Assembly (NCBI GenBank): GCA_030645495.1
Contig: JAUSLV010000030.1
Span: forward strand, 1 to 64,000
Length of the DNA: 64,000 nucleotides
Reading direction: 5' to 3'
From: Actinomycetota bacterium
GTDB lineage: Bacteria > Actinomycetota > Acidimicrobiia > Acidimicrobiales > Ilumatobacteraceae
Of this stretch, positions 33,483-42,113 are shown piece by piece (within the stretch, counting starts at the first letter, position 1; the number at the start of each line of letters is the position of its first letter). The position numbers were made by a program, and so were the translations under genes. The notes beneath the pieces were generated by a model. The model searched no databases, was not told where the DNA came from, and saw only the letters and a program-made list of their open reading frames with translations.

Positions 33483-34585
33483 GCGGCGCTCCTGTGCGGC
33501 AGCGCCGTGCGCAGCAGGTGCACCAGGTGGTCGCGGCGGCGTTGCCCGCGAGCTGCCAGGTTGCCGCGCGAGGGCCACACCAGCGCCGCCGCGTACCGCG
33601 CCTTGGCGAGCGGGCCACGCAGGGCGCGCAGCTCGGCGCGAGCGAGCGAGCCGAACGATCCGCTGTACGCAGCGAGCAGTTCGCGGTCGGCCCGGTGGGG
33701 CGAGTCGGTGGCGTCGGGGTCCACTGCCAGCCACTGCGCCCACTCGGCGGGCAGCGTGGCGGCATCGCCCGCCCACGTGAGCGCGGCGTGCACCACGGCT
33801 GCCGACCAGCCGTCGGCCAACTCCGCGGCCACCTCCGCAGGGCGCACGGTGCGGGCCAGCAGCAACACGTCGCGCCGGTGACGAGGGCCGCGCACTCGGC
33901 CCAGCACGGCGTGGTAGCAGGCGTGGAGGAAACGGTGCACGTCGGCCATCGCCGTGAGCGTCGTGCCGCCCACCTCGAACGTACGGCCTCGTTCGAAGGC
34001 ACAGGCCATGCGCACCCGCGACCCGAACGGGCCGGGAGCGAGCAGCCGGTGGAGGTCGACCTGCACCCCACTGGGGTGAGTGAGCGTGATGCCCTTGCCG
34101 TGCCGGGCCAGCCAATGCCTGCCCACCGGCGCTGCTGCGGGCTGCAGGCCAAGACCGGCGAGCGCATCGATCGCCGCGAGCAGCCGGTCGGCGGGCACCA
34201 ACACATCAATGTCGCCGTACGAACGCCACGACGGGTCGGGTTCGTCGAGCGTTGCCACGGCTACACCTTTCAGCACGCGCACCGGAATGTCGGCGGCGGT
34301 GAGCCGCGACACCACCGCCAGCAGCATCGAATCCAGCCGCACGCACCAATCCAGCCGCTGCGCCCACGCGGCGGAGATCACTTCGGTGGTGGCCTCGTCG
34401 GCGCGAACCGTGCCGCGCTCGACGGCCGCGCCGAGCAGGCAGGCCAGGCCTTGGTGGGCCGCCGTGGCACACACGGCCTCGGCCGTGGACCGATCGATCG
34501 TCGTCGGCTCGCCCGGCGCGACGAGGCCGATGGTGGCCAGTCGCGCGGCCCACTCGTCGGCCGACGTGAGGGCGGGTGCCGTCAT
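33479..34585 (-). CDS. nucleotidyltransferase-fold protein (NTP_transf_5/PF14907-like)
   Basis: 368 residues from an ATG at 34585. The core follows the family: IPVRVLKGVAVATL with catalytic-type Lys, SYGDIDVLVPADRLLAAIDAL with the DxD, and VQVDLHRLLAPG with the third acidic residue. The rest is helical with VHRFLHACYHAVLG. Members occur with PqqD proteins and HprK-like kinases in peptide-modifying or polysaccharide loci; activity is untested for most. It overlaps both neighbours by 4 bp, so it is made together with the PqqD proteins. Confidence 0.85.
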   Translation of the reverse strand: MTAPALTSADEWAARLATIGLVAPGEPTTIDRSTAEAVCATAAHQGLACLLGAAVERGTVRADEATTEVISAAWAQRLDWCVRLDSMLLAVVSRLTAADIPVRVLKGVAVATLDEPDPSWRSYGDIDVLVPADRLLAAIDALAGLGLQPAAAPVGRHWLARHGKGITLTHPSGVQVDLHRLLAPGPFGSRVRMACAFERGRTFEVGGTTLTAMADVHRFLHACYHAVLGRVRGPRHRRDVLLLARTVRPAEVAAELADGWSAAVVHAALTWAGDAATLPAEWAQWLAVDPDATDSPHRADRELLAAYSGSFGSLARAELRALRGPLAKARYAAALVWPSRGNLAARGQRRRDHLVHLLRTALPHRSAA

Positions 34586-34851
34586 GCCACCACCTCCACC
34601 AGGCCCAGCGGAAGAAGCGAGTGCACCAGCGCGCGGACATCGGCGGCGATGTCGTCGGCCGGCGCACCCACCTCGGCCGCGACGCGGCCCACGAGTTCGG
34701 GCAACGTGCCCTCGTGGGCCAGCGCGTGCCACACGGCCGCGGCCGACCCACCCACATGAGTGGGCGTCGCCGGTGGCACGGCGGCCACCAGGAAGAAGCG
34801 GGTGGCGCGCCACACGGCCTGCGGGCACCGGCGGTACCGGGTGTCGCTCAC
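34582..34851 (-). CDS. PqqD-like (RRE-fold) protein, second copy
   Basis: 89 residues from a GTG at 34851. RYRRCPQAVWRATRFFLVAA, then THVGGSAAAVWHALAHEGTL and ADVRALVHSLLPLGLVEVV follow the PqqD order of hairpin and three helices. It is more divergent than the other two copies: the beta hairpin is shorter. The start overlaps the preceding gene by 4 bp, as does its stop with the next. Confidence 0.8.
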   Translation of the reverse strand: MSDTRYRRCPQAVWRATRFFLVAAVPPATPTHVGGSAAAVWHALAHEGTLPELVGRVAAEVGAPADDIAADVRALVHSLLPLGLVEVVA

Positions 34852-35570
34852 GGCGTGCACGCCCCGAACGTGGAGGGGGCACCGAAGAGGGCGGCCTGGA
34901 GGTCGCCCCGCGCCGCACTCACGGGTAGCGGCGGCAACTGCTGCATCAGCGACATCAGGCCGGTGAGTGCTGCGGTGGCGGGCACGGCGAGGTCGAGCCG
35001 CGGCGCAGTGCGCACCATCAGCTCGGCGAACGTCAGCGAGGCGGTGGGGTCGTTGAGCGTCACCCACCACCGGCCCAGCGGGGCCACGATCGGCGCGGCA
35101 TCGCTGCCCAGCGGCGCGGGAATGTGCACTGCCATGGTGGCGGGGTGGATGGTGACGGACTGCGTGTACACGGGCGTGTAGCCGTGCGCGGCCAGCCATC
35201 GCGACGGCAGCGCTGCCGCGAGCGCCGGCGGGGCGAGATCGACCGCACCATCGCGCAGCAGGGGCACGCCAGTGAGCCGGATCGTGTCGGCCGGCGCGGG
35301 GCCGAGACCGGCAAGCGTGCGCAGCAGGCCATCGCACAGCGCGGCCGTGTCGTGCGCGCGGGCCATCACCTCGGTTCCGTGCCGCAGGCTGGGCAGCTCG
35401 CGAGGAACACCTCGCGGCCGCACGGGGGGATGCATGGTGAGTCCGAAGTCCACCAACCCCGCCGGTTCGTCGATGTGCCACGGCTGCAGGTGCGCGGCAA
35501 CGTCGGCGTCGTCGGTGCCCACACACACCGCCACCTCACCGACACCGATCACGAGCGAATGCGGCCACAC
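34848..35570 (-). CDS. hypothetical protein, possibly an HprK-like kinase homologue lacking the P-loop
   Basis: 240 residues from an ATG at 35570. It has no signal peptide or membrane helix. The middle part, VPLLRDGAVDLAPPALAAAL, and late part, APIVAPLGRWWVTLNDPTAS, resemble the region after the P-loop of HprK-related proteins found beside PqqD and nucleotidyltransferase genes in other bacteria. No GxxGxGKS/T sequence is present, so if related it is a pseudo-kinase. This is inferred from gene context and a weak pattern; it may be an unrelated protein specific to this operon. Confidence 0.6.
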   Translation of the reverse strand: MWPHSLVIGVGEVAVCVGTDDADVAAHLQPWHIDEPAGLVDFGLTMHPPVRPRGVPRELPSLRHGTEVMARAHDTAALCDGLLRTLAGLGPAPADTIRLTGVPLLRDGAVDLAPPALAAALPSRWLAAHGYTPVYTQSVTIHPATMAVHIPAPLGSDAAPIVAPLGRWWVTLNDPTASLTFAELMVRTAPRLDLAVPATAALTGLMSLMQQLPPLPVSAARGDLQAALFGAPSTFGACTP

Positions 35571-35588
35571 TGACCGCGCGGCACCGCT

Positions 35589-35945
35589 TCAAGCGTTCGG
35601 CGGGTCGACGAGACGCCGCCACGTACGGATCGATGGGGAGGGAACCGTGGGCGAGCTGTCGTCGGCGACGATCTCGGCAGCCAGCCACGACTGCACCACG
35701 GGCAGGCAATCATTGGCCACCGTGTCGACCGGAACGGCCACCACGTCGGCGATGTCGGCGAACACCTCGGCCAGCGGGCTCTCGCCGTCGAGGCACTGCC
35801 ACAGCAGGGCAGCCATCGGTTCGAGCAGGTACGCCTTGCCATGCCGGTGGTGGTGCACCACCACCTCGCGGTCCACCTGCACCCAGGCCACGTCGCCGTG
35901 GCGCACCACCGAACGCAGCGCTCGGGTCTTGTCGGTGCGGGCCAT
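35589..35945 (-). CDS. PqqD-like (RRE-fold) protein, first copy
   Basis: 118 residues from an ATG at 35945. A basic N-terminus (MARTDKTRALRSVVRHGD) leads into the hairpin VAWVQVDREVVVHHHRHGK, then YLLEPMAALLWQCLDGESPLA and VANDCLPVVQSWLAAEIVAD. A tail of about 20 residues continues past the domain. It is the first gene of the five-gene operon, 18 bp before the next gene. Its start lies only 17 bp from that of the divergent acyl-CoA synthetase, so the two promoters must overlap each other's coding regions or both mRNAs be leaderless. Confidence 0.82.
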   Translation of the reverse strand: MARTDKTRALRSVVRHGDVAWVQVDREVVVHHHRHGKAYLLEPMAALLWQCLDGESPLAEVFADIADVVAVPVDTVANDCLPVVQSWLAAEIVADDSSPTVPSPSIRTWRRLVDPPNA

Positions 35946-35962
35946 TCGGCAACAATACGAGC

Positions 35963-37516
35963 ATGAAGGTCGCACTCACCGTCAACGATTTCCTCCGCCG
36001 AGCGGAAGAGATCTACCCCGATCGGGTCGCCGTCGTCGACGAGCCCGACCAGCCTGCCGAATCATGGGGGTCGTACACCTACGCCGAGATGGCCGCCAGG
36101 GCGCGGGCGATGGCCGCACACCTCGATGCGTTGGGCATCGGCGTCGGCGAGCGGGTGGCGATGGTCAGCCACAACTCGGCCCGCCTGCTCACAGCGTTGT
36201 TCGGCGTCAGTGGCTCGGGGCGGGTGCTCGTGCCGATCAACTTCCGCCTCGTGGCCGAAGAAGTGAAGTACATCGTGCAGCACAGCGGCGCTCGGGTGCT
36301 GTACGTCGACCCCGAACTCGAGGAGGCAATGGCGAGCGTGGAGTGCGAGCACAAGTTCGTGATCGGCAGCGCCAGCGACGCGCCGGCCGACCACGCCCCG
36401 CCGCAGCCGTGGGTGTACGACGAGGACGCCACCGCCACCATCAACTACACCAGCGGCACCACCGCCCGTCCCAAGGGTGTGCAGCTGACCCATCGCAACG
36501 TGTGGCTGAACGCCACCACGTTCGGCTGGCAGTTGGGCATCAACGACCGCGATGTGTACCTGCACACGCTGCCCCAGTTCCACTGCAACGGGTGGGGCGT
36601 GCTCTACGCGGCCACCGGCATGGGCGCGCAGCACATCATCCTGCGCAAAGTGGATGGCGCCGAGATCTTGCGGCGGGTCGAGCGCCACGGCATCACGGTG
36701 ATGTGTGGCGCACCCGCCGTCGCCAACATGATCCTCGATGCCGCGGCCACGTGGGAGGGGCCGATCCCCGGCCGCGATCGCGTGCGCATCGTGTGCGCCG
36801 GCGCTCCCCCGCCCACCAAGACGATCGAGCGCATCGAGACCGAGTTGGGGTGGGAGTTCATCCAGATCTACGGCCTCACGGAAACCACGCCGTTGCTCAC
36901 GATGAATCGCACGCGCGCCGAGTACGACGCGCTCTCCCCCGCCGACCGAGCGGTGAAGCTCAGCCGCGCCGGAGCGCCCGCCATCGGCGTGCAGGTGCGC
37001 ATCTCACCCGACGGCGAAGTGCTGGCTCGCGGCAACCACGTGATGGCCGGCTACTGGAGCCAGCCCGAGGCCACTGCCGATGCGGTGCACGCCGCGGCCG
37101 ACGACGCCGGCGGCCCGGAGTGGTTCCACAGCGGCGACGGTGGGTACCTCGACGACGACCACTACCTCACGATCAGCGACCGCAAGAAGGACGTGATCAT
37201 CACCGGCGGCGAGAACGTCAGCAGCATCGAGGTGGAGGACGCGGTGTTCAGCCATCCCGAGGTGGCCGAGGTGGCCGTGATCGGCGTGCCCGACGAGAAG
37301 TGGGGCGAACTGGTGATGGCGCTGGTGGTGCGCACGCCCGGTTCAGCGCTCAGCGAAGCCGACCTGATCGCCCACACGCGCACCAAGTTGGCGCACTACA
37401 AGTGCCCGAAGCGGATCGAGTTCCGCGACGCCCTGGCCCGCACCGCCACCGGCAAGCTGCAGAAGTTCAAGCTGCGCGAGCCGTTCTGGGAAGGCATGGA
37501 CAAGAAGGTGCACTGA
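35963..37516 (+). CDS. acyl-CoA synthetase (AMP-forming, FadD-like)
   Basis: 517 residues. It activates a carboxylic acid to acyl-CoA through an acyl-adenylate. The phosphate loop is YTSGTTARPKGVQLTH (near residue 155), with FHCNGWG, IQIYGLTETTPLL, WFHSGDGGYLD and the catalytic C-terminal Lys in RTATGKLQKFKLRE. The pattern matches medium/long-chain or propionate-type FadD enzymes of actinomycetes; the chain length cannot be set. It is divergent from the PqqD operon with just 17 bp between starts, and converges with the first glycosyltransferase. Confidence 0.93.
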   Translation: MKVALTVNDFLRRAEEIYPDRVAVVDEPDQPAESWGSYTYAEMAARARAMAAHLDALGIGVGERVAMVSHNSARLLTALFGVSGSGRVLVPINFRLVAEEVKYIVQHSGARVLYVDPELEEAMASVECEHKFVIGSASDAPADHAPPQPWVYDEDATATINYTSGTTARPKGVQLTHRNVWLNATTFGWQLGINDRDVYLHTLPQFHCNGWGVLYAATGMGAQHIILRKVDGAEILRRVERHGITVMCGAPAVANMILDAAATWEGPIPGRDRVRIVCAGAPPPTKTIERIETELGWEFIQIYGLTETTPLLTMNRTRAEYDALSPADRAVKLSRAGAPAIGVQVRISPDGEVLARGNHVMAGYWSQPEATADAVHAAADDAGGPEWFHSGDGGYLDDDHYLTISDRKKDVIITGGENVSSIEVEDAVFSHPEVAEVAVIGVPDEKWGELVMALVVRTPGSALSEADLIAHTRTKLAHYKCPKRIEFRDALARTATGKLQKFKLREPFWEGMDKKVH

Positions 37517-37556
37517 GGGCGGGGCGTGTCAGGCGCAGAGTCACCCGAGTCTGAAC

Positions 37557-38504
37557 TCAGGGGTTGCCGAGAAACTGGACGATCGCATGATGCCAAGCAT
37601 CCTCGTGGCTCATTGCGGCTTGATCGTCGTCAAGCTCGGACAAGCGCGACAACGCACCGTGGTGGTAGGCGACATCACTCATGCTCCAGCCCCCGAACCT
37701 GCTGTCTTGTGTCGGCAATACCACAACACGATCGGCGGGTAGGGCGAGAGAGACGAGTTCGCCCGTGTCCCAGATGTTGGTGCCGTATTCGGGAGCTTCG
37801 ATTCGTTCGATCACGGATGTCGTCATGAAAGGGGAGAAACTCAGACCTGTGTTGAAGTAGTCATCACGCCGATAGGCGGCACACGCCGGATGGAGACGGC
37901 CACGTCGACCCCACATCCCCGCCGCTACTGCTCCGGCATTCGCCATGGGCCGAAGCATGGTCTCCAGCCACTTGTCCGAGTACGGGAAGGCATCGGAGTC
38001 CATCGTGATCACCACAGAGGTCCGCGCCAGAGCAAACCCAAGGTCAAGTCCTCGTCCATGATGGATGTTGAACGGCAGCAGCACAGGTCGCACGCCGAAC
38101 GGGCGCTGCCGCAGCCACTCCCGGCTGCCATCGCTCGAGTGATTGTCGATGACGAGGATCTCCGTGTCGGGCGGGCTGAATCGTCGGACCGCCGCGAGCG
38201 TCACCTCCAGAATCGCCTTTGTGTTCCAACTCGCAACGACGACCGTGACCCCGTCCGACGTTGGCGGACGCCGACTCCCCCAGAAGCGGACAAGGCGCAT
38301 CGCCAGATCGAGCGGATGCGCAAAGAGAACATCGTCGAGCGGCGAGCTGACGTACAGCGGCCGGGGAGCCCGACCTGGGCAACAGCGTCGCCTCGTCCAA
38401 ACACCGCCGCGGCGGACCGCTCTTACGAAGAGTCCTCCAGCGCGCCGAAGCACCCGCTTCGCGGAGGATCTAGGCGTGCTCTGGTCAGGGAGTCTCATCA
38501 TCAT
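37557..38504 (-). CDS. GT2-family glycosyltransferase
   Basis: 315 residues. After a basic N-terminal region of about 85 residues comes the GT2 fold: VTVVVASWNTKAILEVTLAA, DTEILVIDNHSSDGSREWL, and the metal site ITMDSDAFPYSDKWLE. It transfers a sugar from a nucleotide-sugar donor in the cytoplasm. It is a close paralogue of the next gene, which it overlaps by 4 bp, with matching DTEILV.DN and DAFP..DKWL blocks. Third positions hold more A/T than in the core genes. It begins the glycan region. Confidence 0.88.
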   Translation of the reverse strand: MMMRLPDQSTPRSSAKRVLRRAGGLFVRAVRRGGVWTRRRCCPGRAPRPLYVSSPLDDVLFAHPLDLAMRLVRFWGSRRPPTSDGVTVVVASWNTKAILEVTLAAVRRFSPPDTEILVIDNHSSDGSREWLRQRPFGVRPVLLPFNIHHGRGLDLGFALARTSVVITMDSDAFPYSDKWLETMLRPMANAGAVAAGMWGRRGRLHPACAAYRRDDYFNTGLSFSPFMTTSVIERIEAPEYGTNIWDTGELVSLALPADRVVVLPTQDSRFGGWSMSDVAYHHGALSRLSELDDDQAAMSHEDAWHHAIVQFLGNP

Positions 38505-39334
38505 TCCGCTTGGTCGACAATCCCGAAGGTGCCGAGGTGGTGTCCAACCGCCTCATGCCAGTCGCTCGGTGCGATCCCTTTGCGTTCGCCCCAAGTTGCA
38601 CCTTGGTTGTGGTAAACGAGTCCGCCGAACACGGCCCCCGCCATTCCTGGGCCCTTCAAGGACGTGATCGGAAACCTGTGAAGCACCGCTGATCCGCCGC
38701 CATAGATGATCAGGCGCTGGCACAGCGCCTCCGCTACGTCCAGAAACAGCGGGGCTACCCGAAACCGGCTCTGCGTCCTACCGAAGGGCCGGAACGTGAG
38801 ACCGAGGTCATGTATCAGCTTCGTTCTCGTGACGAAGAAGCAGGGGTGGATGAAGTTGCGGTGCATGTGTGCCCCGGCTACCAGCGCGCCGCTTTCAAGG
38901 GCGGCGACACTAACGCTCAACCACTTGTCGTTGATCGGAAAGGCGTCAACGTCAAGAATCGCGACGAACTCGGTATCGACGGTTGGCAACGCTAGATCCA
39001 GCGCAATACCGTGCCCGAAGTTCAAGGGCAACCTGGCAACACGCACGTCACGGCGAGTCGCAAGATAATCTCGGGAGCCATCCGTGCTCCCGTTGTCGAC
39101 GACCAAGATCTCGGTGTCTGGCGGCGACATCGCCCGCGTCGCATCCAGCATGACACTGAGAAATGGCAGCGAGTTCCAGTTCACGGTCACGACGGTGACG
39201 CCGGGGCGGTAGTCGGTCGCAGAGCGGTTGCGGCGCAACGCAGCAACCGTGCGACCTAGGCCATGCACGGAGCGTTTCCGGAGGCCTCGCGTGAAAGGCA
39301 CCGGCCTCATTACCTGGTCGCCATCATCGCACAA
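38501..39334 (-). CDS. GT2-family glycosyltransferase, paralogue of the adjacent gene
   Basis: 277 residues from an ATG; a second ATG 8 codons later is possible. GVTVVTVNWNSLPFLSVML, DTEILVVDNGSTDGSRDYL, and FVAILDVDAFPINDKWL give the GT2 core and DxD. The C-terminal part, FPITSLKGPGMAGAVFGGLVYHNQ, is specific to this pair. It overlaps the previous gene by 4 bp, so the two probably arose by tandem duplication and act on the same glycan. Confidence 0.88.
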   Translation of the reverse strand: MCDDGDQVMRPVPFTRGLRKRSVHGLGRTVAALRRNRSATDYRPGVTVVTVNWNSLPFLSVMLDATRAMSPPDTEILVVDNGSTDGSRDYLATRRDVRVARLPLNFGHGIALDLALPTVDTEFVAILDVDAFPINDKWLSVSVAALESGALVAGAHMHRNFIHPCFFVTRTKLIHDLGLTFRPFGRTQSRFRVAPLFLDVAEALCQRLIIYGGGSAVLHRFPITSLKGPGMAGAVFGGLVYHNQGATWGERKGIAPSDWHEAVGHHLGTFGIVDQAE

Positions 39335-39438
39335 GTGCCCTCTGTGTCACCTCGGTCACGCTACATCCGGCCCTGTCCGATTCTTGGCTCCTCACCGAGA
39401 GACGGGCCTTGGTCCCAACGAGCGGGCAAACTGTCGCG

Positions 39439-40260
39439 ATGAACGATGCCATCTCGTACCAAGATGTTCTCGACCGACTACATCAAGCCTTGGCCCCCAG
39501 AACTTACCTCGAGATCGGCGTCCGCCATGGCGACGCGTTGGTTCATGCCTTGCCAGGAACAAAGGTCGTCGGAGTCGACCCACGTCCGAACATCCTTCGA
39601 CCCCTGCCCAAGGGCGCCAAGGTCGAGAGGGTGACGTCAGACGAGTTCTTCACGCGGGGGTTGGCGTCACACCACTTTGGGACGTTGCCAGTCGACCTGG
39701 CCTTCATCGACGGCATGCATCTCTATGAGAACGCCCTGCGCGACTTCTTCAACGTCGAGAGAGTCTCCAGCCGCAACTCAGTGGTCCTGCTGCACGACTG
39801 TCTCCCGCCGAGCGCCGAGGTCGCGACGCGCGAAGTCCCCCGAGGATGCTGGACCGGTGATGTCTGGAAGGTGCTTCTGTATTTGCGCGACAACCGTCCC
39901 GACCTGGACATCTGCGTCTTCGACGCGGAGCCGACCGGGCTTGGGGTAATCCAGGGACTCGATCCTGACCGACCGGCCGAAGAGTTCGAATCTCTGGCGA
40001 GAAAGTACCGAGACCTCGACTTCTCCTCGTTTAGCGACGACCTCTTGCCCAGCCTCGATGTGGTGAGAGGCTGGCCCGCGATGCGGTGCCGCGTGCCTCC
40101 GGATCCCTGGCGGCAAGTCGATGACCTTTCCGCTGCGATCGTCGCCCGATCGAGTTACAGGCCGAGCCTCGCGACCTACGCGCGACGCTTCAAGCGAGCA
40201 GTACTCCAGACAGGAGCGGGCCTGGCTTTGGCCAAGGCCCGCGCCTCGGTCCGACGATGA
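39439..40260 (+). CDS. class I methyltransferase-like protein, glycan-locus type
   Basis: 273 residues from an ATG at 39439. YLEIGVRHGDALVHALPGTKVVGVDPRP gives SAM motif I (EIGVRHG) and motif II (GVDP), followed by DLAFIDGMHLYENALRDFF and VVLLHDCLPP. This is the pattern of the Methyltransf_24-like proteins common in glycosyltransferase clusters. The last 60 residues are basic. Its TGA overlaps the next glycosyltransferase ATG by 4 bp. Divergent from the gene at 38501-39334. Confidence 0.78.
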   Translation: MNDAISYQDVLDRLHQALAPRTYLEIGVRHGDALVHALPGTKVVGVDPRPNILRPLPKGAKVERVTSDEFFTRGLASHHFGTLPVDLAFIDGMHLYENALRDFFNVERVSSRNSVVLLHDCLPPSAEVATREVPRGCWTGDVWKVLLYLRDNRPDLDICVFDAEPTGLGVIQGLDPDRPAEEFESLARKYRDLDFSSFSDDLLPSLDVVRGWPAMRCRVPPDPWRQVDDLSAAIVARSSYRPSLATYARRFKRAVLQTGAGLALAKARASVRR

Positions 40261-41141
40261 GTTTCACGGGAGGCGCGCCTCCATCGCTGTCAGTCGTAAT
40301 ACCAGTGAGAAACGGCGCGACCACGCTCTCACAGCAATTGGAGGCACTCGCTCAGGCTGAGCGGCCGCAAGGGGGCTTCGAAGTCGTCGTGGCCGACAAT
40401 GGGTCGACGGACCAGTCGGTAGTCATCGCCTTGTCGTTCGCCGACCGATTGAACATCCGCGTCATCGATGCTTCCCAACGGACGGGCGTCAATGCTGCAC
40501 GCAACAGGGGGGTGCTCGCCACATCAGCGCCCTGGATACTCTTCTGCGACGCAGACGACGAGGTTGACATCGCGTGGTTGGTGGCGATGTACGCCGCCTT
40601 CCGCTCTGGGCACGGAATCCTCGGGGGACCTATCGACTACCGCATCCTCAACGATGGAGTCACAACCGCCTGGAGGGGCGCGACTCGAGCGACCGTGAAG
40701 GAGATGCACGGCTTTCTTCGGGCGGGTCACGGGGCCAACATGGGAGTGAGTCGTGACGTATTCGACGCTCTTGGAGGATTCGACGAGGGATTCGTTCACG
40801 GCGGCGACGACACCGAGTTCTTCTGGAGAGCGCAACTCGCAGGGTTCGACCTCCTCGAGGTCCCGAACGCCATAGTCCACTATCGCCTTCGTCAGACAGT
40901 GGCTGCCCATTTCCGACAGTTCGTGCACTATGGCACGGCCGAAGTCATGCTGTACCAGCGTTTTCATCAGCGAGGTTTGCATCGACGACCTGTTAGGGCA
41001 CTGCTGCGCGACCTCTGGTGGTTAGCAACCAGAGCTCCGTTCGCGACCAACAAGGCTCGACGGGGTGCATGGGCGCGCAGGTTCGCCACTCAATATGGGC
41101 GCCTGATCGGCTCAGTGCGGCTGCGAACTCTGTGGTGGTAG
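40257..41141 (+). CDS. GT2-family glycosyltransferase
   Basis: 294 residues. SLSVVIPVRNGATTLSQQLE, VVVADNGSTDQSVVIAL and WILFCDADDEVDIAWL form the GT2 domain. The C-terminal half has the acceptor-side motif GGFDEGFVHGGDDTEFFWRAQLAGF and the ending RLIGSVRLRTLWW. The gene at 41177-42037, on the opposite strand, shares this layout and ending (VVGSIRYR). Both belong to the same subgroup and are likely paralogues. A strong hairpin follows the stop. Confidence 0.9.
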   Translation: MSFTGGAPPSLSVVIPVRNGATTLSQQLEALAQAERPQGGFEVVVADNGSTDQSVVIALSFADRLNIRVIDASQRTGVNAARNRGVLATSAPWILFCDADDEVDIAWLVAMYAAFRSGHGILGGPIDYRILNDGVTTAWRGATRATVKEMHGFLRAGHGANMGVSRDVFDALGGFDEGFVHGGDDTEFFWRAQLAGFDLLEVPNAIVHYRLRQTVAAHFRQFVHYGTAEVMLYQRFHQRGLHRRPVRALLRDLWWLATRAPFATNKARRGAWARRFATQYGRLIGSVRLRTLWW

Positions 41142-41143
41142 CC

Positions 41144-41171
41144 CAGCCGCCTCGGCCGGCTGAGGCGGCTG
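41144..41171 (+). terminator. intrinsic terminator between two convergent glycosyltransferase genes
   Basis: CAGCCGCCTC-GGCCGGCT-GAGGCGGCTG forms a perfect 10-bp stem with an 8-base loop, 2 bp after the plus-strand stop, followed by CTCGTTT. It sits in the 35-bp gap between convergent genes, so it may serve both directions. The T-run is short. Confidence 0.7.
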
Positions 41172-41176
41172 CTCGT

Positions 41177-42037
41177 TTAGAGCATGACCACTCGGTAACG
41201 AATCGACCCCACAACCTGGCCGACCCGGTTCGCCAGCACCCATGTCCAACTCGCTCGCCCCTGCCGAGTCGCCACTGAGGGGAACCGTGCAACAAGCAGG
41301 AGCCACGACCTCCAACCTGAGAATCGGGGGACCCTGGCACGACCTTCGTCGCTGACGAGGCGGGCGACCATCGGTCGGTGCGAACCATAGGCGTAGCCCT
41401 GCCGCCACAGCTCCGCGACCGTCGACCGGTACCGATAGTGGACGACAGCCTGAGGAACCCCGACTATTTGGATGCCCAGTACCCAACACCGAAACGAGAA
41501 TTCAAGGTCCTCGACGGGGTGGCAGTTCTCTCTCATGCCTCCCAGCGAGTCCCACGTCGTTCGGCGCACCCCCCAGTTCGCTCCGCGCAAGGTGGGAAAC
41601 AGGCCGACAAAGGTACCCGTCGCTTCAGTTTCTACCGACCGACCACGACTGTCAGCGAGCCAGCGCGGGTTGAGGAGATCAAGTTCGTGCGGCCCGGTGA
41701 CCACCTCATGGACTTCTAGTCCATCGGCTATGGCGTCGATCCATCCTGGACACACGATGTCGTCGCCATCGCAGAAGGCCAAGAGCTCCGCACACGACGA
41801 CGCGACGCCAACTGACATCGCGTAGCTCTTATCGGCACGTTCACTCGCCGCGACCAGTCGCACACGCGGATGTACGGATGCGTACTCGCAAGCAATCTCA
41901 ACCGTTCGATCGGTCGAACGGTTGTCGACGACGACGAGCTCCCACTCTCGGTTCGTCACCTGAGACACAAGAGCGTCCAGTTGCTCTCCCAGTCTCCGCT
42001 CCTCGTTGTGAGCGCACAGAATCACCGAGACCTGCAT
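41177..42037 (-). CDS. GT2-family glycosyltransferase, convergent paralogue
   Basis: 286 residues from an ATG at 42037. SVILCAHNEERRLGEQLDAL, WELVVVDNRSTDRTVEIA and LLAFCDGDDIVCPGW make up the GT2 domain. Later parts match the gene at 40257-41141: RGANWGVRRTTWDSLGG, VEDLEFSFRCW and ASWTWVLANRVGQVVGSI. The pair therefore sits tail to tail, as an inverted duplication or two related insertions. The donor and acceptor are unknown. Confidence 0.88.
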   Translation of the reverse strand: MQVSVILCAHNEERRLGEQLDALVSQVTNREWELVVVDNRSTDRTVEIACEYASVHPRVRLVAASERADKSYAMSVGVASSCAELLAFCDGDDIVCPGWIDAIADGLEVHEVVTGPHELDLLNPRWLADSRGRSVETEATGTFVGLFPTLRGANWGVRRTTWDSLGGMRENCHPVEDLEFSFRCWVLGIQIVGVPQAVVHYRYRSTVAELWRQGYAYGSHRPMVARLVSDEGRARVPRFSGWRSWLLLVARFPSVATRQGRASWTWVLANRVGQVVGSIRYRVVML

Positions 42038-42113
42038 CGGGGCGAAGGTATCATCCCGCTCCTGCAGCCGGACTGATCGCAGAACGCCGAGCCTGTCCGC
42101 TAGCTTCCCGACC

